A DNA stretch of 30,218 bases from DASVBJ01 sp036375895 (GCA_036375895.1 DASVBJ010000009.1:1-30218), one strand, 5' to 3'; positions 21,489-30,202 are shown, numbered from the stretch's first letter. The notes: generated by a model from the sequence alone, not told the origin. Translations and numbers: made by a program.

Positions 21489-22274
21489 TCAGGACGGTCG
21501 GCGCAACCGGGTGACGAACCGGTAGCGGTCGCCGCGGTAGATGGACAGGACGAGCTCGACCGGCTCGCCCGCCTCGTCCCAGGTCCGGCGGCGCAGCAGC
21601 AGGTGCGGGGTGCCGACGTCGGTGCCGAGCAGGGCCGCCTCCTGCGGGGTGGCGAACGACGTCTCGATGGTCTCCTCGGCCTCGACCGGGCGGATGCCGT
21701 AGCGCTCGTCGAGCAGCCGGTAGACCGACACGTCGTCGGCGAGGGCGCGCTGCAGGCCGGGCACCCGCCGCGCCGGCAGGTGCAGCGTCTCCAGGGCCAT
21801 CGGCTCGCCGTCCGCCAGGCGCAGCCGCCGGACCCGCAGCACCTTGCCTCGGGTGCCCAGACCGAGCGCCTCGGCGAGCGAGGGGTCGGGAAGCATCGTC
21901 TCGACCGAGAGCAGCCGCGACGCGGGGCGCAGGCCCTGGGCACGCATGTCCTCGGTGTAGCTCGTGAGCGACAGGGACTGCTCGATCTTCGGCCGCGCCA
22001 CGAACGTGCCGCTTCCCTGGACCCGGCGCAGGCGGCCCTCGACCTCGAGCTCGTGCAGCGCCTGCCGGACGGTTGTGCGACTGGCGGCATAGCGGGTCGA
22101 GAGCTCGCGCTCGGTGGGGAGCGGGCTGCCCTGGGGCAGCCCGGTCAGCAGCTCGAGCAGCGCGACCTTGACCGCGTAGTACTTCGGCACGCGACCGGCA
22201 GCGTCGAGGGGGCCGGTGTGCCCCGCGGTGGCGTCCTCGGCGTCGATCACGTCCATGGGGTCAATGCTGGCCAA
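21489..22274 (-). CDS. dasR: GntR/HutC-family regulator DasR
   Basis: A 261-aa transcription factor that in streptomycetes represses GlcNAc/chitin genes and is released by GlcN-6-P or GlcNAc-6-P. The N-terminal winged HTH (about 30-95) contains PTERELSTRYAASRTTVRQA and GRLRRVQGSGTFVARPK. The UTRA effector domain (about 100-258) starts with the DasR hallmark LTSYTEDMRAQGL and includes EAEETIETS, LLGTDVGTP and YRGDRYRFV, all as in S. coelicolor DasR as I recall it. TTG 22274 is preferred (GGGAG seven nt upstream); ATG at codon 7 has no ribosome site. It is divergent from dasA as in Streptomyces. A TCGACG-N17-TAAATT promoter (22458-22430) overlaps a dre site, implying autoregulation. Confidence 0.92.
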   Translation of the reverse strand: MASIDPMDVIDAEDATAGHTGPLDAAGRVPKYYAVKVALLELLTGLPQGSPLPTERELSTRYAASRTTVRQALHELEVEGRLRRVQGSGTFVARPKIEQSLSLTSYTEDMRAQGLRPASRLLSVETMLPDPSLAEALGLGTRGKVLRVRRLRLADGEPMALETLHLPARRVPGLQRALADDVSVYRLLDERYGIRPVEAEETIETSFATPQEAALLGTDVGTPHLLLRRRTWDEAGEPVELVLSIYRGDRYRFVTRLRRPS

Positions 22275-22383
22275 CTCCGAGCTCCCTTGCGTCGGTTTCG
22301 CAGCGGAACGACCCGACAGGAGCCACCGCGCGGGCCGGCCACCGCGTGACTGCGAGGCCCGTGACGCCCGCCGCCGCGAGTCG

Positions 22384-22389
22384 TTGACA
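22384..22389 (+). promoter_or_regulatory. -35 box of the das/nag operon (TTGACA)
   Basis: A perfect TTGACA on the plus strand; at 17 nt spacing the -10 (CACTGT, 22407-22412) is poor but overlaps the dre at 22395-22410. The placement would let DasR block the promoter. Confidence 0.5.
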
Positions 22390-22394
22390 CCCCC

Positions 22395-22410
22395 AGTGGT
22401 CTATGCCACT
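22395..22410. promoter_or_regulatory. dre-like DasR operator (AGTGGTCTATGCCACT)
   Basis: A palindrome with arms AGTGG/CCACT around TCTATG, close to the published dre consensus ACTGGTCTAGACCACT. It overlaps the spacer and -10 region of the das operon promoter. Confidence 0.8.
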
Positions 22411-22416
22411 GTGTCG

Positions 22417-22432
22417 ATTGGTCTAATCCAAT
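22417..22432. promoter_or_regulatory. dre-like DasR operator (ATTGGTCTAATCCAAT)
   Basis: Palindromic arms ATTGG/CCAAT around TCTAAT, 22 nt (two helical turns) from the neighbouring site. It covers the -10 (TAAATT, 22435-22430) and start region of the divergent dasR promoter. Confidence 0.8.
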
Positions 22433-22507
22433 TTATCCCAAGGTGACGGCTCCGTCGACGGCCCCCGGCCGACGGGGTCGACTCACGGGGGCACCCTAGG
22501 AGGCTCT

Positions 22508-23800
22508 GTGCGATCGTCAGTCGGCAAGCTGGTGGCCGTCGCCGCCGCGCTCACGCTCACCGCCACGGCGTGCGGCTCGAGCGGCAGCGACGACGCGGGC
22601 GGCGACAAGAACGGCGGCGGCAAGCTCACCGTCTGGATCATGGACGGCACGAACACCAACCAGGCGGAGATGTTCGCCGCGGTGAACAAGGACTTCGAGG
22701 CCCAGCACAAGGGCGTCAAGGTCAGCGTCCAGTTCGTGCCGTGGACCGCGGCCCACCAGAAGTTCGTCACCTCGGTGGCCGGCGGCTCCGGCCCGGACGT
22801 GGCCGAGATGGGCAGCACCTGGACGCCGGAGTTCGCGGCGTCCGGAGGCCTGGCCGACCTCTCCGACAAGGTCGGGTCCTGGGATCTCAAGGACAAGCAG
22901 ACGCCGGGCCTGATGGACAGCGTCACCTACGACGGCAAGCAGTACGGCATCCCGTGGTACGCCGGGGTCCGGTCGCTGATCTACCGCAGCGACCTGCTCG
23001 AGAAGGCGGGCGTGCAGCCGCCCAAGACCTGGGACGACCTGGTCGCGGCCGCGACCAAGGTGCAGAAGGCCAACAAGGGGGTCTACGGCTTCGCCGCCTC
23101 CGGCTCGAACCAGTACGCCCTCTACCCCTTCATCTGGGGGGCCGGCGGCCAGGTGGCGGAGAAGTCCGGCGACAAGTGGAACGCCACCATCGACTCACCC
23201 GAGGCGCAGAAGGGCATCTCCTTCTTCACCGGGCTGATGACCGAGCACAAGCTCTCGCCGAAGGCCGCCGCCACGTGGAACGCCAAGGACCAGGTGAGCA
23301 ACTTCCAGCTCGGCAAGCTGGCGATGATGATCGGCGGCCAGTGGGAGATCAAGTCCATCCTGACCGGCGCCCCCAACCTCAAGGGCAAGATCGGCAGCAT
23401 CGAGATCCCGGTGATGAACGCCGGTGACACCTCGAAGTCGTTCGCGGGCGGGTCGGACCTGGTGGTGTTCAAGAACACCAAGAACAAGGACCTTGCCTGG
23501 GACTACCTGCAGCTGATGGCCAGCGACAAGTACCAGACGATGTGGGCCGAGCAGACCGGGTTCTTCCCCTCCAACACCGACCTGCTGAAGGCCGGCACGT
23601 ACCAGGACGACCCGCTGATGAAGGCCTTCGCCAACCAGATGGCCAACGCGGTCAACGTGCCGAGCGCCCCGAAGTGGGGTGCGGTCGAGGGTGCGAGCAC
23701 CATCACGACGATGACCCAGTCGATCCTCACCGGCAAGCAGACCGTCGCCGAGGCCAGCAAGGCGGCTGCGCAGCAGATCGACGCGCAGCTCAACGGCTGA
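22508..23800 (+). CDS. dasA: Amino-sugar ABC transporter substrate-binding lipoprotein (DasA-like)
   Basis: A 430-aa extracellular solute-binding protein family 1 lipoprotein with lipobox Cys22 (TATAC) and a Gly/Asp-rich linker to about residue 38. Two lobes follow; landmarks are KLTVWIMDG (39-47), FVPWTAAHQKF, GSGPDVAEMGSTW, YGIPWYAGVRSLIYRSDLLE and the hinge segments SFAGGSDLVVFKN. AGGAGG lies 4 nt before GTG 22508. It is the first gene of a seven-gene run to 28988, and the divergent dasR and dre sites point to N,N'-diacetylchitobiose or GlcNAc-type ligands. NgcE is the other GlcNAc-binding family and cannot be fully excluded; the dasR-dasABC order favours DasA. Confidence 0.85.
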   Translation: MRSSVGKLVAVAAALTLTATACGSSGSDDAGGDKNGGGKLTVWIMDGTNTNQAEMFAAVNKDFEAQHKGVKVSVQFVPWTAAHQKFVTSVAGGSGPDVAEMGSTWTPEFAASGGLADLSDKVGSWDLKDKQTPGLMDSVTYDGKQYGIPWYAGVRSLIYRSDLLEKAGVQPPKTWDDLVAAATKVQKANKGVYGFAASGSNQYALYPFIWGAGGQVAEKSGDKWNATIDSPEAQKGISFFTGLMTEHKLSPKAAATWNAKDQVSNFQLGKLAMMIGGQWEIKSILTGAPNLKGKIGSIEIPVMNAGDTSKSFAGGSDLVVFKNTKNKDLAWDYLQLMASDKYQTMWAEQTGFFPSNTDLLKAGTYQDDPLMKAFANQMANAVNVPSAPKWGAVEGASTITTMTQSILTGKQTVAEASKAAAQQIDAQLNG

Positions 23801-23801
23801 C

Positions 23802-24752
23802 GTGCGGCGGTCGACCACACGCACAACTACCGGGCGGGCGGCGGGGATCTCCCCGCCGCCCGCCCGGCGGCGTTGGGTGCTGCCTGCCGCGATGCTCACC
23901 CCCGGCGTCGTGCTCGTCGCCGGGCTGCTGCTCTACCCGATCCTGCGCACGATCTGGCTGTCCTTCCACGACGTCGGGCTCGCCGAGCTGACCACCGGCA
24001 ACGGTCCGTGGGTGGGCACCGACAACTACCGGCGGCTGTTCAGCGACGGGTTCTTCTGGACGGTGATGCGCAACACCGTCGGGCTGGCCGCTGCCTGCGT
24101 CGTGCTCACGATGGCGCTCGGGACCCTGGTGGCCCTGCTGCTGCAACGCCTGCCCAGGCCGGTGCGGGTCCTCGTCTCGATCGTCGTCCTGCTGCCCTGG
24201 GCGATGCCCCGCGTCGCCGCGTCCATCGTGTGGAAGTGGCTCTTCAACGACCAGTACGGCGTGGCCGACTGGCTGCTCGTCCGGATCGGCCTGGACAGGT
24301 TCCAGGGTTTCTCGTGGTTCCTCGAGCCGCTGCTCGCGTTCACCGTCGTCACGCTCATGGTGGTGTGGCAGTCGTTCCCGTTCATCGCGATCACGATGCT
24401 CGCCGGCCTGCAGGCCGTGCCGACCGAGGTCGTCGAGGCGGCCCGGGTCGACGGCGCGTCCGGGTGGCGCATCTTCTGGTCGATCACCGTCCCGATGCTC
24501 CGGCCGGTGATCCTCATCCTGGTGATCCTGTCGTCCATCTGGGACTTCAAGATCTTCACCCAGGTCTACGTGCTCACCGAGGGCGGCCCGGCGCGCAGCA
24601 CCTACGTCCTCGGCCTCTACTCGTGGCTGGAGTCGTTCACCAACCTCCGCCTCGGCTACGGAGCGGCCATCGCCACCGTCATGCTGCTGATCCTGCTCGC
24701 CATAACCACCGGCTACATCCGATCGATGCGCCGACAGGGAGAGCTGTTGTGA
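23802..24752 (+). CDS. dasB: Sugar ABC transporter permease (DasB-like)
   Basis: A 316-aa inner-membrane permease of the MalF type with six helices. The Arg/Thr-rich cytoplasmic N-terminus is followed by WVLPAAMLTPGVVLVAGLLL and TIWLSFHDV; the EAA loop that contacts the ATPase reads EAARVDGASGWRIFWSITVP (about 209-228). It starts with GTG 23802, one nt after the dasA stop, and its own stop overlaps dasC. It forms the channel with DasC. Confidence 0.88.
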   Translation: MRRSTTRTTTGRAAGISPPPARRRWVLPAAMLTPGVVLVAGLLLYPILRTIWLSFHDVGLAELTTGNGPWVGTDNYRRLFSDGFFWTVMRNTVGLAAACVVLTMALGTLVALLLQRLPRPVRVLVSIVVLLPWAMPRVAASIVWKWLFNDQYGVADWLLVRIGLDRFQGFSWFLEPLLAFTVVTLMVVWQSFPFIAITMLAGLQAVPTEVVEAARVDGASGWRIFWSITVPMLRPVILILVILSSIWDFKIFTQVYVLTEGGPARSTYVLGLYSWLESFTNLRLGYGAAIATVMLLILLAITTGYIRSMRRQGELL

Positions 24753-25576
24753 ACCGCGCCATGCGCCGCACGCTGCTGACGGTCGCGACCGTCGCGGTGG
24801 TCGTCTTCTCGGCCTTCCCGTTCTTCTGGATGGCCTCGACCGCGTTCAAGCCAGACAGCGAGATCTTCACCGAGACGCCGCACTGGCTGCCGGCGGCGCC
24901 CACCCTCGAGCAGTTCCGGATCGCCCTCGCCCGCGGAGGCATCGGGCGGTTCTTCCTCAACAGCGCCATGGTGGCCGTCGCGACGACGGTGCTCTCGGTC
25001 ATCGTCGCCGCGCTCGCCGCGGTCGCCGTCTCACGCTTCCGCTTCCGCGGGCGCACCCAGCTGCTCGTGATGATCCTCGTCGTGCAGATGGTGCCGCTCG
25101 AGGCCCTGGTCATCCCGCTTTTCATCATCATGCGTGAGGCCGACCTCCTGAACACGCTCGCCAGCCTGGTCATCGCCTACATCACGTTCGCCCTGCCGTT
25201 CGCGGTCTGGATGCTCAAGGGCTTCGTCGACGCGGTCCCGGTCGAGCTCGAGGAGGCCGCCATGGTGGACGGGGCGAGCCGGCTCGGGGCCTACTGGCGG
25301 ATCCTCTTCCCGCTCGTCGCCCCGGGGCTCGTGGCAACCAGCATCTTCAGCTTCATCGAGGCGTGGAACGAGTTCCTGCTCGCGCTGACGTTCCTCCAGG
25401 ACCAGCAGAAGTTCACGCTTCCCATCGCGCTGAACTCCTTCATCGGCGAGTACAGCACCGCGTGGGGGCCGGTGATGGCGGCATCCCTCGTGTTCACGGT
25501 GCCGGTGCTCGTGTTCTTCCTGGTCGTGCAGCGCCGCCTCGCCACCGGCCTGGCGCAGGGCGCCGTCAAGGGGTGA
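24749..25576 (+). CDS. dasC: Sugar ABC transporter permease (DasC-like)
   Basis: A 275-aa MalG-type permease with six helices: the first (LLTVATVAVVVFSAFPFFWM) and a periplasmic loop with STAFKPDSEIFT, EAA loop EEAAMVDGASRLGAYWRILF (about 170-189) and the family signature FIEAWNEFLLALTF. GTG 24749 overlaps the dasB stop by 4 nt (GTGA), with GGGAG upstream. No ATPase gene follows. In streptomycetes this importer shares the MsiK ATPase encoded elsewhere, and the same is likely here. Confidence 0.88.
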   Translation: MNRAMRRTLLTVATVAVVVFSAFPFFWMASTAFKPDSEIFTETPHWLPAAPTLEQFRIALARGGIGRFFLNSAMVAVATTVLSVIVAALAAVAVSRFRFRGRTQLLVMILVVQMVPLEALVIPLFIIMREADLLNTLASLVIAYITFALPFAVWMLKGFVDAVPVELEEAAMVDGASRLGAYWRILFPLVAPGLVATSIFSFIEAWNEFLLALTFLQDQQKFTLPIALNSFIGEYSTAWGPVMAASLVFTVPVLVFFLVVQRRLATGLAQGAVKG

Positions 25577-25583
25577 GGCTGCG

Positions 25584-27050
25584 GTGGTGAGCCCTCCGAG
25601 CGGCCTGGTCGACCGCTGCCTGCTGGTCGGCTTCGCGGGCACCCGGGCGGACGACGTCCTGCGCCGACGTGTGGCCGACGGCCTGGCCGGCGTGGTGCTC
25701 TTCGGTCGCAACATCCACTCCGCCGAGCAGGTCGCCGAGCTGACCGCGACGCTGCGCGCAGAGCGCGAGGACGTGATCGTCGCGATCGACGAGGAGGGCG
25801 GGCAGGTCACCCGGCTCGAGGCCGACCACGGGTCGTCCTATCCGGGCAACGCGGCGCTCGGCCACCTCGACGACGTGTCGGCGACCGAGAACACGTTCGC
25901 CGCCATGGGCGCGGAGCTGGCCGCCGCCGGCGTCACCCTCGACCTCGCCCCGGTCGCCGACGTCAACGTCGACCCGGCCAACCCGGTCATCGGCGTGCGC
26001 AGCTTCGGCGCCGACCCGGTCCTGGTCGCCCGGCACGTGGCGGCCTCGGTGCGCGGGCTGCACCGGGCCGGCGTCGGCGCCTGCGCGAAGCACTTCCCGG
26101 GGCACGGCGACACCTCCGTCGACTCCCACGTCGACCTGCCCGTGGTGCGGCACGACCTCGACCGCCTGCGGGCCGTCGAGCTCGCGCCGTTCCGGGCCGC
26201 GATCGCGGCCGGTGTCGACGCGATCATGACGGCCCACGTCGTGTTCCCGGCGCTGGACGACCGCCCGGCGACCGTGAGCCGGCGCATCCTCGTCGACCTG
26301 CTCCGCCGGGAGCAGGGCTTCACCGGCGCCGTGATCACCGACGCCCTGGAGATGCAGGCGGTGGCCGACACGATGGGGGTCGCCGACGGCGCGGTCGCGA
26401 GTCTCCTCGCCGGGGCCGACCTGCTCTGCACGGGCATGCACGAGCGGGCCGACACGCAGGCACGGGAAGGCCTGCTTGCCGCGCTGCAGGACGGTCGGCT
26501 GCCACTGGACCGGCTGGAGCAGGCAGCCGGGCGGGCGAGCGCCCTCGCCGCGGCCACGGGGCGGCTGCGCGGGTCGGCCGATCCCGGCGCCCGCCCCGAC
26601 CGTGAGCTGGGCCGGCGGATCGCGGAAGAGGCGCTCGTGGCCCACGACCCGTCGGGCGTCCTGCCCCTGTCGGGGGGCGTCCCGACCGTCGTCGAGATCG
26701 AGACGCAGCGCAGCGCCGGCGTCGGCGGCGGCGCGGCACGGGTCTGCGGCGCCGTCGCCGCGATCAGGACCGGCGCCCAGGGCCACGTCGTACGCCGTGG
26801 GGAGCCGTTGCCGGCCATCGGCCCGGGCCCGCTGCTCGTCGCCTGCCGCGACCTGGTGCGCGAGCCCTGGCAGCTCGACGTCGTCAGTGCCCTGACGGCC
26901 GGCCGCCGGGACGCCGCCGTGCTGCTCACCGGGCTTGCCGACGACGCCGACGAGCTGCCCGCCGGCACAACCAGCGTGTGCTGTCACGGTGCGGGACGCG
27001 CGGGGGTCGAGGCGGCGGTCGCCGCCGTGCTGGGGTCCCGCCCGCGGTGA
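25584..27050 (+). CDS. nagZ: Beta-N-acetylglucosaminidase, GH3 family (NagZ/DasD)
   Basis: Hydrolyses the terminal beta-linked GlcNAc of chitobiose or of muropeptide-derived disaccharides. The 488-aa product has no signal peptide, so it works in the cytoplasm on imported sugars. GH3 landmarks: IDEEGGQVTRL (69-79), KHFPGHGDT (169-177) with D180-S-H182 forming the His/Asp acid-base dyad loop typical of NagZ, ALDDRPATVS, and ITDALEM with nucleophile D253. A second, smaller GH3 C-terminal-like domain covers about 335-488. GTG 25584 or 25587 (tandem GTGs) follows dasC by 7 nt; the stop overlaps the kinase start. In S. coelicolor dasD occupies this position. Confidence 0.92.
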   Translation: MVSPPSGLVDRCLLVGFAGTRADDVLRRRVADGLAGVVLFGRNIHSAEQVAELTATLRAEREDVIVAIDEEGGQVTRLEADHGSSYPGNAALGHLDDVSATENTFAAMGAELAAAGVTLDLAPVADVNVDPANPVIGVRSFGADPVLVARHVAASVRGLHRAGVGACAKHFPGHGDTSVDSHVDLPVVRHDLDRLRAVELAPFRAAIAAGVDAIMTAHVVFPALDDRPATVSRRILVDLLRREQGFTGAVITDALEMQAVADTMGVADGAVASLLAGADLLCTGMHERADTQAREGLLAALQDGRLPLDRLEQAAGRASALAAATGRLRGSADPGARPDRELGRRIAEEALVAHDPSGVLPLSGGVPTVVEIETQRSAGVGGGAARVCGAVAAIRTGAQGHVVRRGEPLPAIGPGPLLVACRDLVREPWQLDVVSALTAGRRDAAVLLTGLADDADELPAGTTSVCCHGAGRAGVEAAVAAVLGSRPR

Positions 27051-27967
27051 CCGGCGTGGGGACGGCCACGGAGGTCACGGTGCCGGTGCTCGGCGTCGAC
27101 TGCGGCGGCGGCAGCACCCGCGCGGTCCTCGTCCTTCCGGGCGGGCAGGTCGAGCAGCTCGGCGGACCACCGCTGAACGCACTGCTGCACGACGATCTCG
27201 CCGAGGTGCTCGCCGGCCTGGTCGTCGACAGCGGGGCGCACCTGGTCGGCGTGGGCGTGCCGGGCCTGCGCGGCGACGTCGCCCGGGCCGCGCTGGCGGG
27301 CCGACTGACCGCCCTGTGCCGGCGGCCGGTCGCGGTCGCCGACGACGTCCGCACCGCACGTCTGGCCGCGTTCGCCGGAGGGCCCGGCATCGTCGTGGTC
27401 GCCGGCACGGGCTCCAACGCGCTCGGCGAGGACGCCGCCGGCCTCTGGGCCCGGGCGGGCGGGCACGGCTTCCTGCTGGGCGACGAGGGAGGTGGCTGGT
27501 GGATCGGGCGCGAGGCGGTGCGCGCGGCGCTGCGCGCACGGGACGGGCTCGACCCGGCGACCGCCCTCGTCGCCCGGATCGAGGAAGCGTTCGGGGGGCT
27601 CGATGCCGCGGTCACCTCGGTGCACGCGTCGCCGGCCGACCGCACCGCGCTGTCGCGGCTCACCCGCCCGGTGGCCGAGGCGGCCGACGGCGGCGACGAG
27701 GTTGCCGCGGCGATCCTCGACCGCGCCGCCGACGAGCTGGCGGCGCTCGCCCACGCCGTACGACGCCGGCTGCCGACAGCAGGACCCCACGCCCGCGAGG
27801 ACCTGCCGGTCGCGATGCTCGGCGGGGTCTTCGCGATCCACCGGGTGCGGGAGCGGTTCGTCGCGGCGACAGGCGCGCGAGCCGCGGCGGAGGCGCCGGA
27901 GTGGGGCGCGGTGCGGCTCGCCCTGGCCGAGGCGGAACCACGGCCGGGAGACGCCGATGGCCGGTGA
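27047..27967 (+). CDS. N-acetylglucosamine kinase, BadF/BadG/BcrA/BcrD ATPase family
   Basis: A 306-aa sugar kinase of the ASKHA fold that makes GlcNAc-6-phosphate from the GlcNAc released by NagZ. Phosphate-1 loop GVDCGGGST (16-24), N62-LL segment (PPLNALLHDD), central DD (VADDVRTARLAAF), phosphate-2 loop AGTGSNALG (about 119-127), GDEGGGWWIG (about 146-155) and the adenosine-type LGGVFA near the C-terminus. GTG 27047 overlaps the nagZ stop by 4 nt. Context makes GlcNAc the substrate rather than other amino sugars. A reading frame open further upstream lies inside nagZ and has no ribosome site. Confidence 0.85.
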   Translation: MTGVGTATEVTVPVLGVDCGGGSTRAVLVLPGGQVEQLGGPPLNALLHDDLAEVLAGLVVDSGAHLVGVGVPGLRGDVARAALAGRLTALCRRPVAVADDVRTARLAAFAGGPGIVVVAGTGSNALGEDAAGLWARAGGHGFLLGDEGGGWWIGREAVRAALRARDGLDPATALVARIEEAFGGLDAAVTSVHASPADRTALSRLTRPVAEAADGGDEVAAAILDRAADELAALAHAVRRRLPTAGPHAREDLPVAMLGGVFAIHRVRERFVAATGARAAAEAPEWGAVRLALAEAEPRPGDADGR

Positions 27968-28988
27968 GCTGATGCGGGCCGAGATCGCCGAGCAGCCGCA
28001 GACGCTGGCCCGGCTGCTCGACGAGGGCCTGCCGGAGATCCGCGAGGTGGCCGCGCAGATCCGCGGCCTGCGCCCGCACACGGTGCTGCTGGCGGCCCGA
28101 GGGACGAGCGACCACGCGGCGCTGTTCGCGAAGTACCTGCTGGAGGTCAGGCTGGGCCTGCCCGTCGGGCTCGCCTCGCCGTCGACCGTCACGGTCTACG
28201 GCGGCCGGCCCCGGTACGACGGGGTGCTCGCGGTCGCCGTCAGCCAGTCGGGCGTCTCCCCGGACCTGGTCGACTGGCTCCGGGCCTCCGGGTCCGCAGG
28301 GGCATGCACCGTCGCCGTGACGAACGGCCGGGGCTCCGAGCTGCAGCGCGTCGCGCAGCTGCACGTCGACGTGCGGGCCGGCGCGGAGCGTGCCGTGGCC
28401 GCCACCAAGACGTTCACCGGTGAGCTCCTCGCGCTCGACCTGCTCGTCGACGCGCTCGCCGGTGGCGACGGCTCGGCTGCCGGGTCGCTCCCGCGACTCG
28501 TGGCCCAGACGCTCGAGCTGGAGCCCACGCTGGCCGCGCTCGCGGTGCGTTACCGGTTCGCCGAGCGGCTGGTCGCCATCGGGCGGGGCCTGGCCTACCC
28601 GGTGGCGCGCGAGGCGGCGCTGAAGCTCATGGAGACCAGCTATCTCGTCGCGCACGCCTTCTCCGGCGCCGACCTCATGCACGGGCCGCTGGCGATGCTC
28701 GAGCCGGGCTACCCGGTGCTCGCGGTCGCGCCGCCGGGGGCGGGCGCCGAGGCCCTGGCGCCGGTGCTGTCCCGGCTCGCCGAGATCGGCGCCGACCTCC
28801 TGGTGCTCGGCGGCGAGGGACCGGATGACGGGCCGGTGCTGCGGGTCGGGCTGCCGGAGTGCCGCGAGGAGCACGGGGTCGTGGTGGCCGCCGTGGCGGC
28901 GCAGCTGTTGGCGCTGCACGTCGCGAGGGTCAAGGGCCTCGACCCTGACGCGCCGCGGGGCCTGCGCAAGGTCACGCAGACCCGCTGA
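27957..28988 (+). CDS. SIS-domain glucosamine-6-phosphate deaminase (NagB-II type)
   Basis: A 343-aa protein with two SIS domains (about 38-165 and 200-330), like the isomerase half of GlmS without the glutaminase domain. AARGTSDHAA (46-55), SQSGVSPD (96-103) and ATKTFTGEL are sugar-phosphate loops. E226 in ALKLMETSY, H242 in MHGPLAML and K338 in APRGLRKVT correspond to the GlmS isomerase residues. Such stand-alone enzymes deaminate GlcN-6-P to fructose-6-P, replacing classical NagB. GGGAG lies 6 nt before ATG 27957; it overlaps the kinase gene by 11 nt. It ends 9 nt from convergent nagA. An isomerase or a related sugar-P deaminase activity is the alternative. Confidence 0.87.
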   Translation: MAGELMRAEIAEQPQTLARLLDEGLPEIREVAAQIRGLRPHTVLLAARGTSDHAALFAKYLLEVRLGLPVGLASPSTVTVYGGRPRYDGVLAVAVSQSGVSPDLVDWLRASGSAGACTVAVTNGRGSELQRVAQLHVDVRAGAERAVAATKTFTGELLALDLLVDALAGGDGSAAGSLPRLVAQTLELEPTLAALAVRYRFAERLVAIGRGLAYPVAREAALKLMETSYLVAHAFSGADLMHGPLAMLEPGYPVLAVAPPGAGAEALAPVLSRLAEIGADLLVLGGEGPDDGPVLRVGLPECREEHGVVVAAVAAQLLALHVARVKGLDPDAPRGLRKVTQTR

Positions 28989-28997
28989 CGGCAGTCG

Positions 28998-30152
28998 TCA
29001 GCTGCGGGCGGCCGCCCAGACCTCGCGGCCCGCGACCCAGGTCCGCAGCGGCACGAGGTCGTCGGAGAGCCACAGCAGGTCGGCCACGGCACCGGGCGCG
29101 AGCCGGCCGAGGTCGGGCCGCCGCAGGGCGTCGGCCGGCACCCGGCTGGCGGCGTCGAGCGCCTGCTCCACGGGCACGCCGAGGCCGACCACGTTGCGCA
29201 CGGCCTGGTCGAGCAGCAGCGCGGACCCGGCGATGGTGCCGTCGGCCCGCTGGGGCGGCCGGCCACGGCGTACGTGGACCTGCTGCCCGCCGAGCAGGTA
29301 GTCGCCGTCGGGCATGCCCGCGGCCGCCATCGCGTCGGTCACCAGCACCACGCGCCCGCAGGCGGCGGTCAGGACAAGCCGGCACACGTCGGCGCTGACG
29401 TGGTGCAGGTCGGCGATGAGCCCCACGGCGAGCCGCTCGTCGACGAGCGCGCGGCCGGCCACACCCGGCTCGCGATGGTGCAACCCGCGCTGGGCGTTGA
29501 AGACGTGCGTGACGGCCCGCGCACCGGCATCGGCGGCGGCCGCCACCACGTCGGCGGTCGCGTCGGAGTGGCCCACCGAGACGCAGACGCCGGCCTGGGC
29601 GAGCGTCGCCACCGCCTCGATGCCGCCCGGGCGTTCCGGGGCCAGGGTCACCATGGTGACCAGGCCGCCGCCGGCCTCGAGCAGCCGCGTGACGGTGGCC
29701 GGCTCCGGGTCGCACATCTGGGCCACGTCGTGCACGCCCGCCCGGGCGGGCGACAGGAACGGGCCCTCGAGGTGCACTCCCAGCATCCGCGCACCCGACG
29801 GGTCCGCGGCGTCCGCCACGGCCCGGGCGACCGCGAGGCCCTGCTCGAGCCGCTCGAGCGGCGCGGTGATGAGCGTCGGCTGCCACGAGGTCACCCCGGT
29901 GGCGGGCAGCGATCTGGCCACCGCCTGCCACTCGTGCGCCGGCGCGTCGGCCAGGTCGCACCCGAAGGCGCCGTTGACCTGCAGGTCGACCAGGCCGGGC
30001 ACGAGCACCCCGGTGGCGAGCTGGACGTCGTCCGGGCCGGCGGCGCCGACGGGTCGGTCGTGCACCGCCACGATGCGGCCCGCGGACACCTCCACGGCGC
30101 CCGGCCCGGTGAGCCGCCCGTCGACGAGCAGTCGCGGCGCGGACACGCGCAT
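28998..30152 (-). CDS. nagA: N-acetylglucosamine-6-phosphate deacetylase
   Basis: Removes acetate from GlcNAc-6-P to give GlcN-6-P. The 384-aa amidohydrolase has PGLVDLQVNGAFG (52-64), HLEGPFLS with metal ligand E129 (127-134), GHSDAT with H195, THVFNA with H216, HHREPG, and catalytic D273 in VTDAMAAAG. These positions coincide with E131/H195/H216/D273 of the E. coli enzyme within two residues. ATG 30152 has GAGG 7 nt upstream. A dre-like palindrome (30187-30202) overlaps a possible -10 (TACATT, 30206-30201), so it is a separately transcribed DasR target. It is convergent with the deaminase gene. Confidence 0.96.
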   Translation of the reverse strand: MRVSAPRLLVDGRLTGPGAVEVSAGRIVAVHDRPVGAAGPDDVQLATGVLVPGLVDLQVNGAFGCDLADAPAHEWQAVARSLPATGVTSWQPTLITAPLERLEQGLAVARAVADAADPSGARMLGVHLEGPFLSPARAGVHDVAQMCDPEPATVTRLLEAGGGLVTMVTLAPERPGGIEAVATLAQAGVCVSVGHSDATADVVAAAADAGARAVTHVFNAQRGLHHREPGVAGRALVDERLAVGLIADLHHVSADVCRLVLTAACGRVVLVTDAMAAAGMPDGDYLLGGQQVHVRRGRPPQRADGTIAGSALLLDQAVRNVVGLGVPVEQALDAASRVPADALRRPDLGRLAPGAVADLLWLSDDLVPLRTWVAGREVWAAARS

Positions 30153-30186
30153 CGACGCACCTCATTCCCTCGGGCCGTGGTTGGAT

Positions 30187-30202
30187 ATTGGTCTACACCA
30201 AA
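30187..30202. promoter_or_regulatory. dre-like DasR operator of nagA (ATTGGTCTACACCAAA)
   Basis: Arms ATTGG/CCAAA(T) around TCTACA, 35 nt upstream of the nagA ATG. It overlaps the candidate minus-strand -10 TACATT (30206-30201). Confidence 0.8.

Noticed and set aside
23873..24748. Upstream extension of the dasC frame through dasB
   Set aside because: It is a shadow of dasB; GTG 24749 gives a normal MalG-type N-terminus.
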